NCBI RefSeq assembly: GCF_003074135.1
Contig: NZ_PPDK01000002.1
Location: forward strand, 434,001 to 498,000
Origin: Euzebya tangerina
GTDB lineage: Bacteria; Actinomycetota; Nitriliruptoria; Euzebyales; Euzebyaceae
Direction: 5' to 3'
DNA length: 64,000 nucleotides
A model generated the notes under the pieces. That model worked only from the letters and a program-made list of their open reading frames with translations, was not told where the DNA came from and ran no database searches. Numbering within the stretch: position 1 is the stretch's first letter; each line of letters starts with the position of its first letter. Positions 26,163 to 34,853 of this stretch are shown piece after piece. Position numbers and translations under genes: made by a program.

Positions 26163-26762
26163 ATGACCGACGTCGCTGACGCACCGATCCGGGTCCTGAT
26201 CGCCGAGGACGAGGCACTGATCCGCCTCGACCTCAAGGAGATGCTGGTCGAGGAGGGCTTCGAGGTCGTTGCCGAGGTCAGTGACGGCGCCACGGCCGTC
26301 CGGATGGCGCGGGAGTTGCAGCCGGACCTGTGCATCCTCGACGTCAAGATGCCGGTCATGGACGGCATCCAGGCCGCAGACCAGATCACGGGTGAGCGGC
26401 TCTCGGCCGTGCTCATCCTGACAGCCTTCAGCCAGCGCGATCTGATCGAGCAGGCACGTCGCGCAGGGGCCATGGCGTACCTGGTCAAGCCCTTCCAGAA
26501 GCACGACCTGCTGCCTGCGATCGAGATCGCCGCAGGCCGGTTCAAGGACCTGAAGGGGCTCGAGGCGGAGGTCGGGACCTTGACCGACCGGCTCGAGGCC
26601 CGCAAGGTTGTGGAGAAGGCCAAGGGTGTCCTCATGGAGACGGAGGGCATGACCGAAGCCGCTGCATTCCGCCACCTACAGAAGGCCGCCATGGAGCAGC
26701 GGCTGACCATGAAGATCATCGCGGAACAGGTCATCAACGACCACGCTGACGCCGCAGGCTGA
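26163..26762 (+). CDS. pdtaR: ANTAR-domain response regulator (PdtaR-like)
   Basis: This 199-residue protein has a receiver domain with phosphoacceptor Asp60 (CILDVKMP), acidic pair in IAEDEAL, Thr in LILTAFS and Lys in YLVKPFQ. A C-terminal ANTAR RNA-binding domain follows (ARKVVEKAKGVLMETEGMTEAAAFRHLQ). It closely resembles mycobacterial Rv1626 (PdtaR), which is activated by the kinase PdtaS and acts by binding RNA antitermination hairpins. No cognate PdtaS lies next to it here. The ATG at 26163 is preferred; the frame upstream reads into the tRNA. Confidence 0.93.
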   Translation: MTDVADAPIRVLIAEDEALIRLDLKEMLVEEGFEVVAEVSDGATAVRMARELQPDLCILDVKMPVMDGIQAADQITGERLSAVLILTAFSQRDLIEQARRAGAMAYLVKPFQKHDLLPAIEIAAGRFKDLKGLEAEVGTLTDRLEARKVVEKAKGVLMETEGMTEAAAFRHLQKAAMEQRLTMKIIAEQVINDHADAAG

Positions 26763-26765
26763 CGC

Positions 26766-26782
26766 CCTACGACTGTCGTAGG
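26766..26782 (+). terminator. Small stem-loop after the ANTAR regulator
   Basis: CCTACGA (26766-26772) and TCGTAGG (26776-26782) form a perfect 7-bp stem with a 3-base loop, starting 4 bases after the stop codon and followed by AGGTTTCT. It is a plausible weak intrinsic terminator. Confidence 0.5.
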
Positions 26783-26851
26783 AGGTTTCTGGGAAGTCTC
26801 CGCATCGGGCCGATAGCATTCGCCATCAAATTCCATGTGAAGGGACACGCA

Positions 26852-27748
26852 ATGAAGATCGAACGTTTCCGCTGGCTCATCGCCCTGATGACGCTGCTCG
26901 CTCTGACGGCCGCCGCCTGTGCGTCGGACGATGACGGAGATGCCGAGGTGGAGGAGTCGGCCGACGAGGCCAGCGCGGCAGTCGACGACGTCGAGGCATC
27001 GGCCGACGAGGCCATGGAGGACGCCGAGGAGGCCGCCTCCTCGGGTGACCTCGGGCTCCTCGAGGAGGGTCAGCTCCTCGTGGGCTCCGACATCGCCTTC
27101 GAGCCGTTCGAGAGCATCGTGGATGGCGAGCCAGTTGGGTTCGACATCGACTTGATGGACGAAATCGCTTCTCGGATCGGTGTCGAGGTGGAGTACCAGA
27201 ACACACCGTTCGACACCATCTTCACGCAGCTGGCTGGTGGTTCCTTCGACGCCATCATCTCAGCCATCACCATCACCGACGAACGCGACGAGACCATCGA
27301 CTTCTCCGACCCCTACTTCGCCGCCAACCAGGGTCTGGCGACGCTCGAGGGCTCTGAGATCACGGGCGTCGGCGACCTCACCGCCGACACGACGATCGCG
27401 GTCCAGTCCGGGACGACGGGTGCTGACTACGCACTTGAGAACTTCGCGGACAGCTCCATCCAGGAGTTCCCGACCTCCGTCGACGCGTTTGCCGCGTTGG
27501 CCAGCGAGTCGGTGGATGCGGTCTTCATCGACCTCCCCGTCGTCGGCGGTCAGGTCGAGGCTGGGACGGCCGTGCTTGCCGAGGAGGTCAACACCGACGA
27601 GCTGTATGGCATCGGGGTCGGTGAGGGCAACACCGGTCTGGCCACCGCCATCAACGAGGCCCTGGCCGGCATCATCGAAGACGGAACCTACGCCGAGATC
27701 TACGGCACCTGGTTCGAGGGCGACGTCCCGGAGCAGTTCGCCAGCTAG
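26852..27748 (+). CDS. Amino acid ABC transporter substrate-binding lipoprotein
   Basis: This 298-residue extracytoplasmic solute-binding protein is of family 3 (polar amino acids). It has a lipoprotein signal peptide with LTAAAC at the cleavage site, an acidic linker (about residues 20-65), and the ligand-binding domain: VGSDIAFEPFE, GFDIDLMDEIASR, FDAIISAITITDERDETIDFSDPYF and AVQSGTTGADY. The ATG at 26852 has an AAGGGA ribosome site 8 bases upstream. Permease and ATPase genes follow, separated by a terminator, so it is probably made in excess as is usual for such proteins. The ligand cannot be specified beyond an amino acid. Confidence 0.93.
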   Translation: MKIERFRWLIALMTLLALTAAACASDDDGDAEVEESADEASAAVDDVEASADEAMEDAEEAASSGDLGLLEEGQLLVGSDIAFEPFESIVDGEPVGFDIDLMDEIASRIGVEVEYQNTPFDTIFTQLAGGSFDAIISAITITDERDETIDFSDPYFAANQGLATLEGSEITGVGDLTADTTIAVQSGTTGADYALENFADSSIQEFPTSVDAFAALASESVDAVFIDLPVVGGQVEAGTAVLAEEVNTDELYGIGVGEGNTGLATAINEALAGIIEDGTYAEIYGTWFEGDVPEQFAS

Positions 27749-27764
27749 GGAATCGCCAGCTAGG
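27738..27764. repeat. Duplication of the binding-protein gene's 3' end
   Basis: TCGCCAGCTAGG occurs at 27738-27749 (containing the stop codon) and again at 27753-27764, just before the terminator. A similar 3'-end duplication is present at sodN. Confidence 0.75.
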
Positions 27765-27774
27765 CAAGAGCCTG

Positions 27775-27810
27775 CGCCCCACCCGTGACCGGGTGGGGCG
27801 TCGCTGTTTT
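27775..27810 (+). terminator. Intrinsic terminator after the amino acid binding protein
   Basis: CGCCCCACCC (27775-27784) and GGGTGGGGCG (27791-27800) form a perfect 10-bp GC-rich stem with loop GTGACC, followed by TCGCTGTTTT. It should reduce read-through into the permease gene, giving more binding protein than membrane components. Confidence 0.8.
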
Positions 27811-27901
27811 CGCGGCTGTTGCGTCGGCAGGTGTCTCCGGAAACACATCTGTGCGAGAGTGCGCATCGGACCACGTCCCGAGGTGGTCCAGTGAGGATCG
27901 G

Positions 27902-29053
27902 ATGACCATGACCGACACTGCGCAGCAACCACCAGCCATGCTGGATCGTCCCGACCGGGTGACGCCGAGCGGCGGGGACACGGCGCCGAAGATCGCCCTT
28001 GCACTGGGCGCCTTCACGCTGATCGCCGCACCGGTCGTCATCTTCGTCGTCAACGTCGGCATCGCTGGCGCCCTGGTGCCCATCGCGGGAGTTGCAGCCT
28101 GGTGGGTCGCCACGCAGTACGGCCGTCGGATCGACTACAGCCCGCCTGGGGACGGCACCATGCGCCAAGCCACGATGGGCAAGCAGGCGGGCCTGGCTGG
28201 ACTTGCCATCTTCGTCGTGGGCGGGCTGATCTCGTGGTCGCTCAGCAGTTCCGAGCAACTGTCCACGCTCCAGACGCTCTTCTTCGACCTCGGCTTCATG
28301 GCAGACGCGCTGCCGACCATGTTCTTCGAGGGGCTCAAGGTGACGATGATCGCGTGGATCATCGCCACGGTGATGGGTCAGATCCTCGGGACGATCCTCG
28401 CTCTGATGCGCATCTCGCGGGTGTGGCTGATCAGGAACTTCGCCGTTCTGTACATCGACATCTTCCGCGGGTTGCCGGCAATCCTGACCATCGTCCTCAT
28501 CGGATTTGCACTGCCCTTGGCGGGTATCCGTCCGGTCGGGAACAACCCCATCTTCAAGGCTGCGTTCGCCCTCGGGCTTGTCGCGACGGCCTACGTCGGG
28601 GAGATCGTCCGATCAGGCATCCAGTCGATCGATGAGGGACAGATGGAGGCGGCGAGGTCGCTCGGCATGCCACATCGGGAGGCCATGCGGTTGGTGATCG
28701 TGCCGCAGGGGCTCCGGCGGGTGGTCCCGCCGTTGACCAACGAGTACATCGCGCTGCTGAAGGACACGTCACTGATCTTCGTGGTTGGGCTCGCAGCCAA
28801 CGCAACGAGCTTCTTCGAGGGCCGCGACCTGTACCGCGTGGGCACCAACTTGGCCCAGCAGAACGGCAACTACTCAGCTGTGGTGCTGGCTGGGATCTTC
28901 TATCTGCTGCTCACGGTTCCGCTCACAAGACTGACCAACTACCTCGACGACCGATTGCGGGAAGGACGAAAAGCCGAGGCCCGCCAGAAGGGCGGCGAAG
29001 ACGACGACCCGCTGGAACCTGGGCTGGGCATGACCAATGCTGGGGGAGTCTAA
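27902..29053 (+). CDS. Amino acid ABC transporter permease
   Basis: This 383-residue inner-membrane permease belongs to the HisMQ/GlnP family. The core has [30 protein letters not shown]-like helices, a FRGLPAI segment, and the cytoplasmic EAA loop ([23 protein letters not shown]) that contacts the ATPase. Two or three extra N-terminal helices (about residues 28-65 and 95-115) precede the core. The ATG at 27902 has GAGGAT 3-4 bases upstream; ATG 27908 is an alternative. The single permease probably works as a homodimer with the ATPase gene that follows one base after its stop. Confidence 0.91.
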   Translation: MTMTDTAQQPPAMLDRPDRVTPSGGDTAPKIALALGAFTLIAAPVVIFVVNVGIAGALVPIAGVAAWWVATQYGRRIDYSPPGDGTMRQATMGKQAGLAGLAIFVVGGLISWSLSSSEQLSTLQTLFFDLGFMADALPTMFFEGLKVTMIAWIIATVMGQILGTILALMRISRVWLIRNFAVLYIDIFRGLPAILTIVLIGFALPLAGIRPVGNNPIFKAAFALGLVATAYVGEIVRSGIQSIDEGQMEAARSLGMPHREAMRLVIVPQGLRRVVPPLTNEYIALLKDTSLIFVVGLAANATSFFEGRDLYRVGTNLAQQNGNYSAVVLAGIFYLLLTVPLTRLTNYLDDRLREGRKAEARQKGGEDDDPLEPGLGMTNAGGV

Positions 29054-29054
29054 G

Positions 29055-29789
29055 GTGAGCACCCCACGAGTGGAACTGCGCAACCTCCAGAAGTCCTTCG
29101 GGTCCCTCAAGGTTCTGACCGGTATCGATCTCGAGATCCCGGCCGGTGAGGTGGTCGTCGTGGTCGGGCCGTCCGGCTCCGGGAAGTCGACCATGCTCCG
29201 GTGTGTCAACCTCCTCGAGGAGCCGACTGGGGGTCAGGTGCTGCTCGACGGCATCGACATCACCGAGGACGGCGTCAACGTCGACCGCATGCGCCAGCGC
29301 TGCGGCATGGTCTTCCAGCACTTCAACCTCTTCCCGCACATGACCGTCCTCGGCAACGTCACGGTCGCGCTTCGCAAGGTCAAGGACATGTCGAAGTCGG
29401 AGGCCAACGAGATCGGGATGGCCCGGCTCTCCGAGGTGGGTCTGGCCGAGAAGGCCGACGTCCGCCCCGCGCAGCTCTCCGGCGGGCAGAAGCAGCGCGT
29501 CGCGATGGCCCGCGCGCTGGCCATGGAGCCCGAGGTGATGCTCTTCGACGAGGTCACCTCCGCGCTCGACCCCGAACTGGTCAAGGGCGTCCTGGACGTC
29601 ATGACCGATCTGGCCAGCCAGGGCATGACCATGATGGTCGTCACGCACGAGATGGGCTTTGCCCGCGAGGTCGCCGACCGCGTGATCTTCATGGACGGCG
29701 GCGTGATCGTCGAGGATGGCCCGCCCCTCGAGATCATGGAGAACCCGCAGAGCGATCGCCTCAAGGAGTTCCTCAGCCAGGTCCTGTGA
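29055..29789 (+). CDS. Amino acid ABC transporter ATP-binding protein
   Basis: This 244-residue ATPase is of the polar amino acid (GlnQ/HisP) type. It has Walker [11 protein letters not shown]-loop [11 protein letters not shown], signature [15 protein letters not shown], Walker [15 protein letters not shown] and the switch histidine in [11 protein letters not shown] at 29055 is preferred over the upstream ATG (29037, inside the permease) because GGGGGAG lies at a suitable distance before it. It powers the transporter formed with the two preceding genes. Confidence 0.94.
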   Translation: MSTPRVELRNLQKSFGSLKVLTGIDLEIPAGEVVVVVGPSGSGKSTMLRCVNLLEEPTGGQVLLDGIDITEDGVNVDRMRQRCGMVFQHFNLFPHMTVLGNVTVALRKVKDMSKSEANEIGMARLSEVGLAEKADVRPAQLSGGQKQRVAMARALAMEPEVMLFDEVTSALDPELVKGVLDVMTDLASQGMTMMVVTHEMGFAREVADRVIFMDGGVIVEDGPPLEIMENPQSDRLKEFLSQVL

Positions 29790-29889
29790 GTTACACGCAC
29801 GACACCACGTGTCCTTCCATCGGGAGTATGCTGCCGACCACTCGCCACGCGTGACCTCGCGTGATGAGACCCAACACAAGGTGAGTTAC

Positions 29890-31209
29890 GTGGTTGCTGT
29901 GGAGTGGAAGCGAGCGGTTGCGCTCATCGCGACCGTCCTGGTCGCGGTCGGCATCGCCTGGGCGCCCTCGGCGTTGGCCCAGGACGAGGAACCGGCCGAG
30001 CAGGCGCTGGCCCGTGTGTTCAGTGGCGCCGGCCAGGACCAGGAGCGGATACCAAACGTCGGCATCACGGTCATCGATGCGGAGGGAGCGGAGATCGGTT
30101 CAGCCCTCACCGATGACAACGGTGAGGCCCTGATCGACCTCCCCGGCCCCGGTGAGTACACCATCCAGATGGACGCCACCACCCTGCCCGAGGGCCTGAC
30201 GCCCCGGAACGAGACCACCGAGCGGACCCAGACCGTCCAGCCCGGTCGGCAGGCCAACGCGCTGTTCCCGCTGGACGGCGAAGGCACGGGTGGGGCGGGC
30301 GGCGGTGCGTTCGCGAACAAGCTGAGCCGCGTCCCCCAGCTCTTCGTCGACGGCATCAAGCTGGGGTTCATCATCGCCATCAGCGCGATCGGCCTGTCGC
30401 TGATCTTCGGGGTCACCGGACTGGTGAACTTCGCCCACGGCGAGCTCGTCACCCTCGGGGCCGTCGTGGCCTTCTTCATCAACGCCTCGCCGGCGGGGCC
30501 CGGCGTCCACCTCGTCTTCGCCGGCGTGGTCGCCATCATCATCGGCGGCATCTTCGGCGGCGGCCTGGAGTCCGCCGTCTGGGCGCCACTGCGCAGTCGT
30601 GGGGTCGGGCTCATCGCGATGCTCGTGATCTCGATCGGGCTGTCGTTCATCATCCGCAACGTCATCCTCATCGCCTACGGCGGCGACACCCGGCCGTTCA
30701 CCAACTACAACATCCAGGAGCAGATCAGCCTCTTCGGCATCCGCATCGTCCCCCGTGACCTCGGAATCATCGTGATCAGCACGGTCGTGCTCGTCGGCAT
30801 CGGGCTGATGCTCCAACGCACGAAGATCGGCAAGGCCATGCGGGCCGTGTCGGACAACCGGGACCTGGCTGAGTCCTCGGGTATCAACGTCAACCGGGTC
30901 ATCCAGTTCGTGTGGGTCCTCGGCGGTGGCCTCTCGGCGCTCGGCGGCGTGCTGCTCGGCTCGACGGAGCAGGTGAACGTCAACATGGGCTTCAATCTGC
31001 TCCTGCTGATGTTCGCCGGGGTGATCCTGGGCGGCATCGGCACGGCGTACGGCGCGATGCTCGGCTCCCTCGTCGTGGGGGTCATCAGCCAGGTGTCCAC
31101 CGCCTTCTTCAGCGTCCAGCTGAAGTTCGTGTGGGCCCTCCTCATCCTGATCCTGGTCCTGCTGGTCAAACCCCAGGGGATCCTGGGACGAGCTGAACGT
31201 TTCGGATAG
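29890..31209 (+). CDS. livH: Branched-chain amino acid ABC permease LivH with secreted N-terminal domain
   Basis: The C-terminal 300 residues are a LivH-type permease (GLSLIFGVTGLVNFAHGELVTLGA and ILGGIGTAYGAMLGSLVVG are diagnostic). The N-terminus is unusual: a signal-peptide-like segment ending near APSALAQDEE, then about 80-90 residues resembling a carboxypeptidase-regulatory/prealbumin-like beta-sandwich (GITVIDAEGAEIGSALTDDNGEALIDLPGPGEYTI in pieces), then a Gly-rich linker. GTG 29890 is chosen because AAGGTGAG ends 5 bases before it; GTG 29881 is an alternative. It is the first gene of livHMGF; no binding protein lies beside it. Confidence 0.88.
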   Translation: MVAVEWKRAVALIATVLVAVGIAWAPSALAQDEEPAEQALARVFSGAGQDQERIPNVGITVIDAEGAEIGSALTDDNGEALIDLPGPGEYTIQMDATTLPEGLTPRNETTERTQTVQPGRQANALFPLDGEGTGGAGGGAFANKLSRVPQLFVDGIKLGFIIAISAIGLSLIFGVTGLVNFAHGELVTLGAVVAFFINASPAGPGVHLVFAGVVAIIIGGIFGGGLESAVWAPLRSRGVGLIAMLVISIGLSFIIRNVILIAYGGDTRPFTNYNIQEQISLFGIRIVPRDLGIIVISTVVLVGIGLMLQRTKIGKAMRAVSDNRDLAESSGINVNRVIQFVWVLGGGLSALGGVLLGSTEQVNVNMGFNLLLLMFAGVILGGIGTAYGAMLGSLVVGVISQVSTAFFSVQLKFVWALLILILVLLVKPQGILGRAERFG

Positions 31210-31221
31210 GGCGGCGCACGC

Positions 31222-32259
31222 ATGGAACTGACCAACGTCCTGTACGACGGCCTGCGGGCCGGCCTCGGTGTCGAAGCCGTCGTCTTCGCGCTGGCCGCCA
31301 TCGGCCTCAACATCCACTTCGGCTACACCGGCCTGCTCAACTTCGGGCAGGTCGGGTTCATGCTCGTCGGTGCCTACGGCGTGGCGATCATGGCCCGGGC
31401 CTGCCCCGACGAAGCCGCCACCCAGACGGCGGCCGACCAGATCGGCCCCTGTGGCCAGCCGCTGATCTTCGGGGTCATCCTCGGCATCGTCCTGGCGGTG
31501 GTGCTCGCCCTGCTGCTCGGGGTCCCGACCCTCCGGTTGCGCAGCGACTACCTCGCGATCACGACCATCGCGGCCGCCGAGATCCTCCGATTCCTGTTCC
31601 GCTCCGACACCTTCCAGCCACTGACCAACTCGGTGTTCGGGATCCAGCAGTTCGCCGACGACTTCTTCGCCATCAACCCGATCCCGGCCGGACGGTACTT
31701 CGGGCAACTCAACTACTCCTCCCAGCAGCTGTGGACCATGACGGTCGGCTGGGGCCTGGTGCTGGTGCTGGTGGCCTGGACCTATCTGCTCATGCGCTCG
31801 CCCTGGGGGCGGGTGCTCAAGTCGATCCGCGAGGACGAGGACGCCGCCCGGGCGCTGGGCAAGAACGTCTTCAGCTACAAGATGCAGGCCCTGATCCTGG
31901 GCGGTGTCTTCGGCGCGTTCGGTGGGATGTTCCTGGCCATCGGAACCCAGGCCGTCGCACCCGACACCTACATCCCGGTCCGCACCTTCTTCGCCTACGT
32001 CATCATCATCCTGGGTGGCACCGGGACCATCTGGGGTCCGGTGGTCGGCAGCTTCCTGTTCCTGTTCATCACCTCGGGCCTCGAGACGCTGATCCGTGAG
32101 CTGATCACCGAGGGCATCATCCCGGACTCCGTGATCGCCCTGCCCGAGGTCGGACCCATCCGGTTCATCATGGTCGGCCTGATGCTGGCGCTGCTCATGG
32201 CGTTCAGACCCCAGGGGATCTTCGGCAACCGAGAGGAGATGCTGCTCGATGCCCGCTGA
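31222..32259 (+). CDS. livM: Branched-chain amino acid ABC permease LivM
   Basis: This 345-residue multi-helix inner-membrane permease pairs with LivH. Typical segments are ALAAIGLNIHFGYTGLLNFGQ, GVPTLRLRSDYLAITTIAAAE, SPWGRVLKSIREDEDAARALGKN (cytoplasmic coupling loop), and GGTGTIWGPVVGSF. The ATG is 12 bases after the livH stop. Its 3' end overlaps livG by 11 bases, consistent with tight co-translation. The ligand could be branched-chain or other hydrophobic amino acids, or amides or urea; sequence alone does not settle this. Confidence 0.93.
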   Translation: MELTNVLYDGLRAGLGVEAVVFALAAIGLNIHFGYTGLLNFGQVGFMLVGAYGVAIMARACPDEAATQTAADQIGPCGQPLIFGVILGIVLAVVLALLLGVPTLRLRSDYLAITTIAAAEILRFLFRSDTFQPLTNSVFGIQQFADDFFAINPIPAGRYFGQLNYSSQQLWTMTVGWGLVLVLVAWTYLLMRSPWGRVLKSIREDEDAARALGKNVFSYKMQALILGGVFGAFGGMFLAIGTQAVAPDTYIPVRTFFAYVIIILGGTGTIWGPVVGSFLFLFITSGLETLIRELITEGIIPDSVIALPEVGPIRFIMVGLMLALLMAFRPQGIFGNREEMLLDAR

Positions 32260-33166
32260 GACCGAGTCGGACGCGCCGGCGGAGGTGAACCCGCTCACGC
32301 GGGAGTCCCAGGCCGCCATGACCTCCGTCGCACCGGAGGCTGGCGTGGCCAAGCCGGACCCGGCCCTCATCGTGGACGGCGTCACGCGACGGTTCGGCGG
32401 TCTGACCGCCGTCGACGTCGACCATCTGGAGATCCAGCGGGGTCTGATCACCGCCCTGATCGGACCAAACGGAGCCGGCAAGACGACCTTCTTCAACCTG
32501 ATGACCGGGTTCGACGAGCCCAGTGAGGGCAGCTGGTCCTTCGACGGCCACGACCTGGGGGGTGTGGCCGCCCACAAGGTCGCCAAGTACGGGATGGTCC
32601 GAACGTTTCAGCTGACCAAGTCCCTCAACCGCATGAGCGTGATCGAGAACATGCGGCTGGCCGGCACCGGTCAGACCGGCGAGCGGTTCCTGCCGGCGAT
32701 CATGCCGTGGACCTGGGCGAAGCAGGAGGATGCGATCACGGAGCGGGCCGATGATCTGCTGGCCCGCTTCAAGCTCGACACCAAGCGGGAGGATCTGGCC
32801 GGAACGCTCTCCGGGGGCCAGCGCAAGCTGCTCGAGATGGCTCGCGCCCTCATGGTCGAACCGAGCCTGGTCTGCCTCGACGAGCCAATGGCCGGCGTCA
32901 ACCCGGCGCTCGTCCAGTCCCTGCTCGGCCACGTCAAGAGCTTGCGGGATGAGCTCGGCATGACCGTGGTCTTCGTCGAGCACGACATGGATGTGGTCAT
33001 GGACATCTCCGACTGGGTGGTCGTGATGGCTGAGGGGCGGGTGATCGCCGAGGGGCCCCCGGAGTCGATCGGGAAGAACGAGACGGTCATCCAGGCCTAC
33101 CTGGGCGGGGCCGAGGGTCAGGGCGAGATCTCCCTGTCCGACATCGATGACGAGGACGACTCATGA
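32249..33166 (+). CDS. livG: Branched-chain amino acid ABC ATPase LivG
   Basis: This 305-residue ATPase has a roughly 35-residue N-terminal extension before the conserved VTRRFGGLTAVD. Motifs are Walker A GPNGAGKTT, Q-loop VRTFQLTKSLNRMSVIENM, signature LSGGQRKLLEMARAL, Walker B LVCLDEPMAGVNP, switch His in FVEHDMDVVM, and an acidic C-terminal tail. LivG and LivF act as a heterodimeric engine for LivH/LivM. The ATG at 32249 lies within livM; its stop overlaps the livF start (ATGA). Confidence 0.94.
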   Translation: MPAETESDAPAEVNPLTRESQAAMTSVAPEAGVAKPDPALIVDGVTRRFGGLTAVDVDHLEIQRGLITALIGPNGAGKTTFFNLMTGFDEPSEGSWSFDGHDLGGVAAHKVAKYGMVRTFQLTKSLNRMSVIENMRLAGTGQTGERFLPAIMPWTWAKQEDAITERADDLLARFKLDTKREDLAGTLSGGQRKLLEMARALMVEPSLVCLDEPMAGVNPALVQSLLGHVKSLRDELGMTVVFVEHDMDVVMDISDWVVVMAEGRVIAEGPPESIGKNETVIQAYLGGAEGQGEISLSDIDDEDDS

Positions 33167-33954
33167 GCGACCAGGACACCCGCCAGCACGCGCAGGTCCT
33201 GTCCGAGGCCGGCACCCCGCCGACGCCGGAGGAGTCCATACTGTTCGCCGAGGATCTCGTGGCCGGCTACCTGCCGGGCGTCGACATCCTGAACGGCTGC
33301 AACCTGCACGTCCGCAAGGGAGAACTGGTCGGCATCATCGGACCCAACGGTGCCGGCAAGTCGACCCTGATCAAGTCCATGTTCGGGTTGGTCGAGGTCC
33401 GGGACGGACGGGTGGTGCTCGCCGGCGAGGAGATCACCGGCATGAGCGCGCACGAACTGGTCGACCACGGTGTCGGGTACGTCCCCCAGACCAACAACGT
33501 CTTCCCGTCGTTGTCCATCGAGGAGAATCTCGAGATGGGCGTGTACCTCAAGCCCTCGCTGTTCAAGGAGCGGTTCGACTTCGTGGTTGGGCTGTTCCCG
33601 AAGCTCGGCACCCGGCGGAAGCAGCAGGCTGGGTCGTTGTCCGGCGGTGAGCGTCAGATGGTTGCGATGGGTCGGGCGCTGATGATGGATCCGGGTGTGC
33701 TCATGCTGGATGAACCCTCGGCCGGTCTGTCGCCGGCCAACCAGGGGGTCGTCTTCCACCGGGTGAAGCAGATCAACGACGCTGGCGTGACGATCGTGAT
33801 GGTGGAGCAGAACGCCCAGCAGTGCCTGCGCATCTGCGACCGCGGGTACGTGCTCGACCAGGGGCGCGACGCGTACACGGGGACGGGCGACGAGCTGCTG
33901 AGCGACCCGAAGGTCATCGAGTTGTACCTGGGAACCCTGGCCAAGAACGAGTAG
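33163..33954 (+). CDS. livF: Branched-chain amino acid ABC ATPase LivF
   Basis: This 263-residue second ATPase of the Liv transporter has Walker A GPNGAGKST, Q-loop YVPQTNNVFPSLSIEENLEMG, signature LSGGERQMVAMGRAL, Walker B VLMLDEPSAGLSP and MVEQNAQQCL in place of the usual switch His (Gln-rich, as in other LivF proteins). The start overlaps the livG stop. The coding run of the transporter operon ends here; the next gene follows after 21 bases with a GTG start. Confidence 0.94.
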   Translation: MSDQDTRQHAQVLSEAGTPPTPEESILFAEDLVAGYLPGVDILNGCNLHVRKGELVGIIGPNGAGKSTLIKSMFGLVEVRDGRVVLAGEEITGMSAHELVDHGVGYVPQTNNVFPSLSIEENLEMGVYLKPSLFKERFDFVVGLFPKLGTRRKQQAGSLSGGERQMVAMGRALMMDPGVLMLDEPSAGLSPANQGVVFHRVKQINDAGVTIVMVEQNAQQCLRICDRGYVLDQGRDAYTGTGDELLSDPKVIELYLGTLAKNE

Positions 33955-33975
33955 GGCACCGCTACTGTCGACCTG

Positions 33976-34806
33976 GTGAGCGACCCCGTGAACGACCCTG
34001 TGAGCGACGACCCCCACTCCCGCGGCGGCCCGCCGACCTACCGCCAGCCCGGCGCCGCCGAGCCCAGCCACGCCGAACGGACGCGCACGCTGCTGGCGGG
34101 CTCCACCGACGGGACGCTCGCCACGATCGCCCTCGACCCGGCGGGCCATCCGTTCGGCTCGATCGTCACGTTCGCGGTCGATGCGGACGGGGCGCCGCTC
34201 ATCCTGATGAGCAGCATGGCGGAGCACGCCCGCAACCTCGACGCCGACTGTCGGGCTTCCCTGCTGGTGAGCGCGACGGGCGAGGGCGCCGGCCGACTTG
34301 CCGCCGCCCGAGCAACGTTGGTCGGGGAGGTCCATCCGGTCCCTGAGGCTGAGCAGGAACGCGCCACGCAGACCTACCTTGACACACACCCCGCGGCGTT
34401 CTGGGCCCGCTTCCCCGACTTCGCGGTTCGCCGTCTTGGCGTCTCGGCCATCCGGTACGTCCGCGGGTTCGGCGAGATGAGCTGGGTCGATGTCGCGGGC
34501 TACCCGACTGCGAAGCCCGATCCGGTTGCACCTGCCGAGGCCGGCATCGTGGCGCACATGAACGCCGACCACGGCGAGTCACTGGTGGAGATGACCCGAG
34601 CCTTCCTGGACGTGCCGGGCAGCATCGGTGAGGTCTCGATGCTGTCGTGTGACCGGTACGGCTTCGAGGTGCAGATCGCCGTCGACGACCATCCCGAGGG
34701 GCATGAGGTGGCCTTCGGTCGCATCGGGTTCGGCGAGCCGCTCCAAGCCGCCGATGAGGCCCGGACGGCCATGGTCGAACTGGTCAGGCAGGCGCGAGCG
34801 GCCTGA
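33976..34806 (+). CDS. HugZ-like FMN-split-barrel protein with DUF2470 domain
   Basis: This 276-residue protein has two parts. Residues about 35-190 form a pyridoxamine-phosphate-oxidase-like split barrel (TLLAGSTDGTLATIA, GHPFGSIVTFAVD, PLILMSSMAEHARNL, RLAAARATLVGEV). The C-terminal DUF2470 domain contains HMNADHGESLVEMTRAF. This arrangement is typical of HugZ/HutZ-type haem utilisation proteins and of plant GLK-binding relatives. Haem binding or breakdown is inferred from the family; the region is not next to haem transport genes. It starts at GTG 33976, 21 bases after livF, and may be co-transcribed with it. Confidence 0.82.
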   Translation: MSDPVNDPVSDDPHSRGGPPTYRQPGAAEPSHAERTRTLLAGSTDGTLATIALDPAGHPFGSIVTFAVDADGAPLILMSSMAEHARNLDADCRASLLVSATGEGAGRLAAARATLVGEVHPVPEAEQERATQTYLDTHPAAFWARFPDFAVRRLGVSAIRYVRGFGEMSWVDVAGYPTAKPDPVAPAEAGIVAHMNADHGESLVEMTRAFLDVPGSIGEVSMLSCDRYGFEVQIAVDDHPEGHEVAFGRIGFGEPLQAADEARTAMVELVRQARAA

Positions 34807-34853
34807 GCAGGCGCTCCGTTCCACGTCGCGCGGGTGGCGACCAGGCCGTTTGA

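Noticed and set aside
30100-32586. An 828-codon reverse-strand frame opposite livH and livM
   Set aside because: Antisense to membrane permeases with certain identity; the product is an Asp/Glu/His/Gln-rich low-complexity shadow.
29890-33954. Liv-type operon considered as a urea (Urt) transporter
   Set aside because: UrtB also has an N-terminal extension, but only four genes are present, no urease or urea binding protein is nearby, and motifs fit LivHMGF equally or better.
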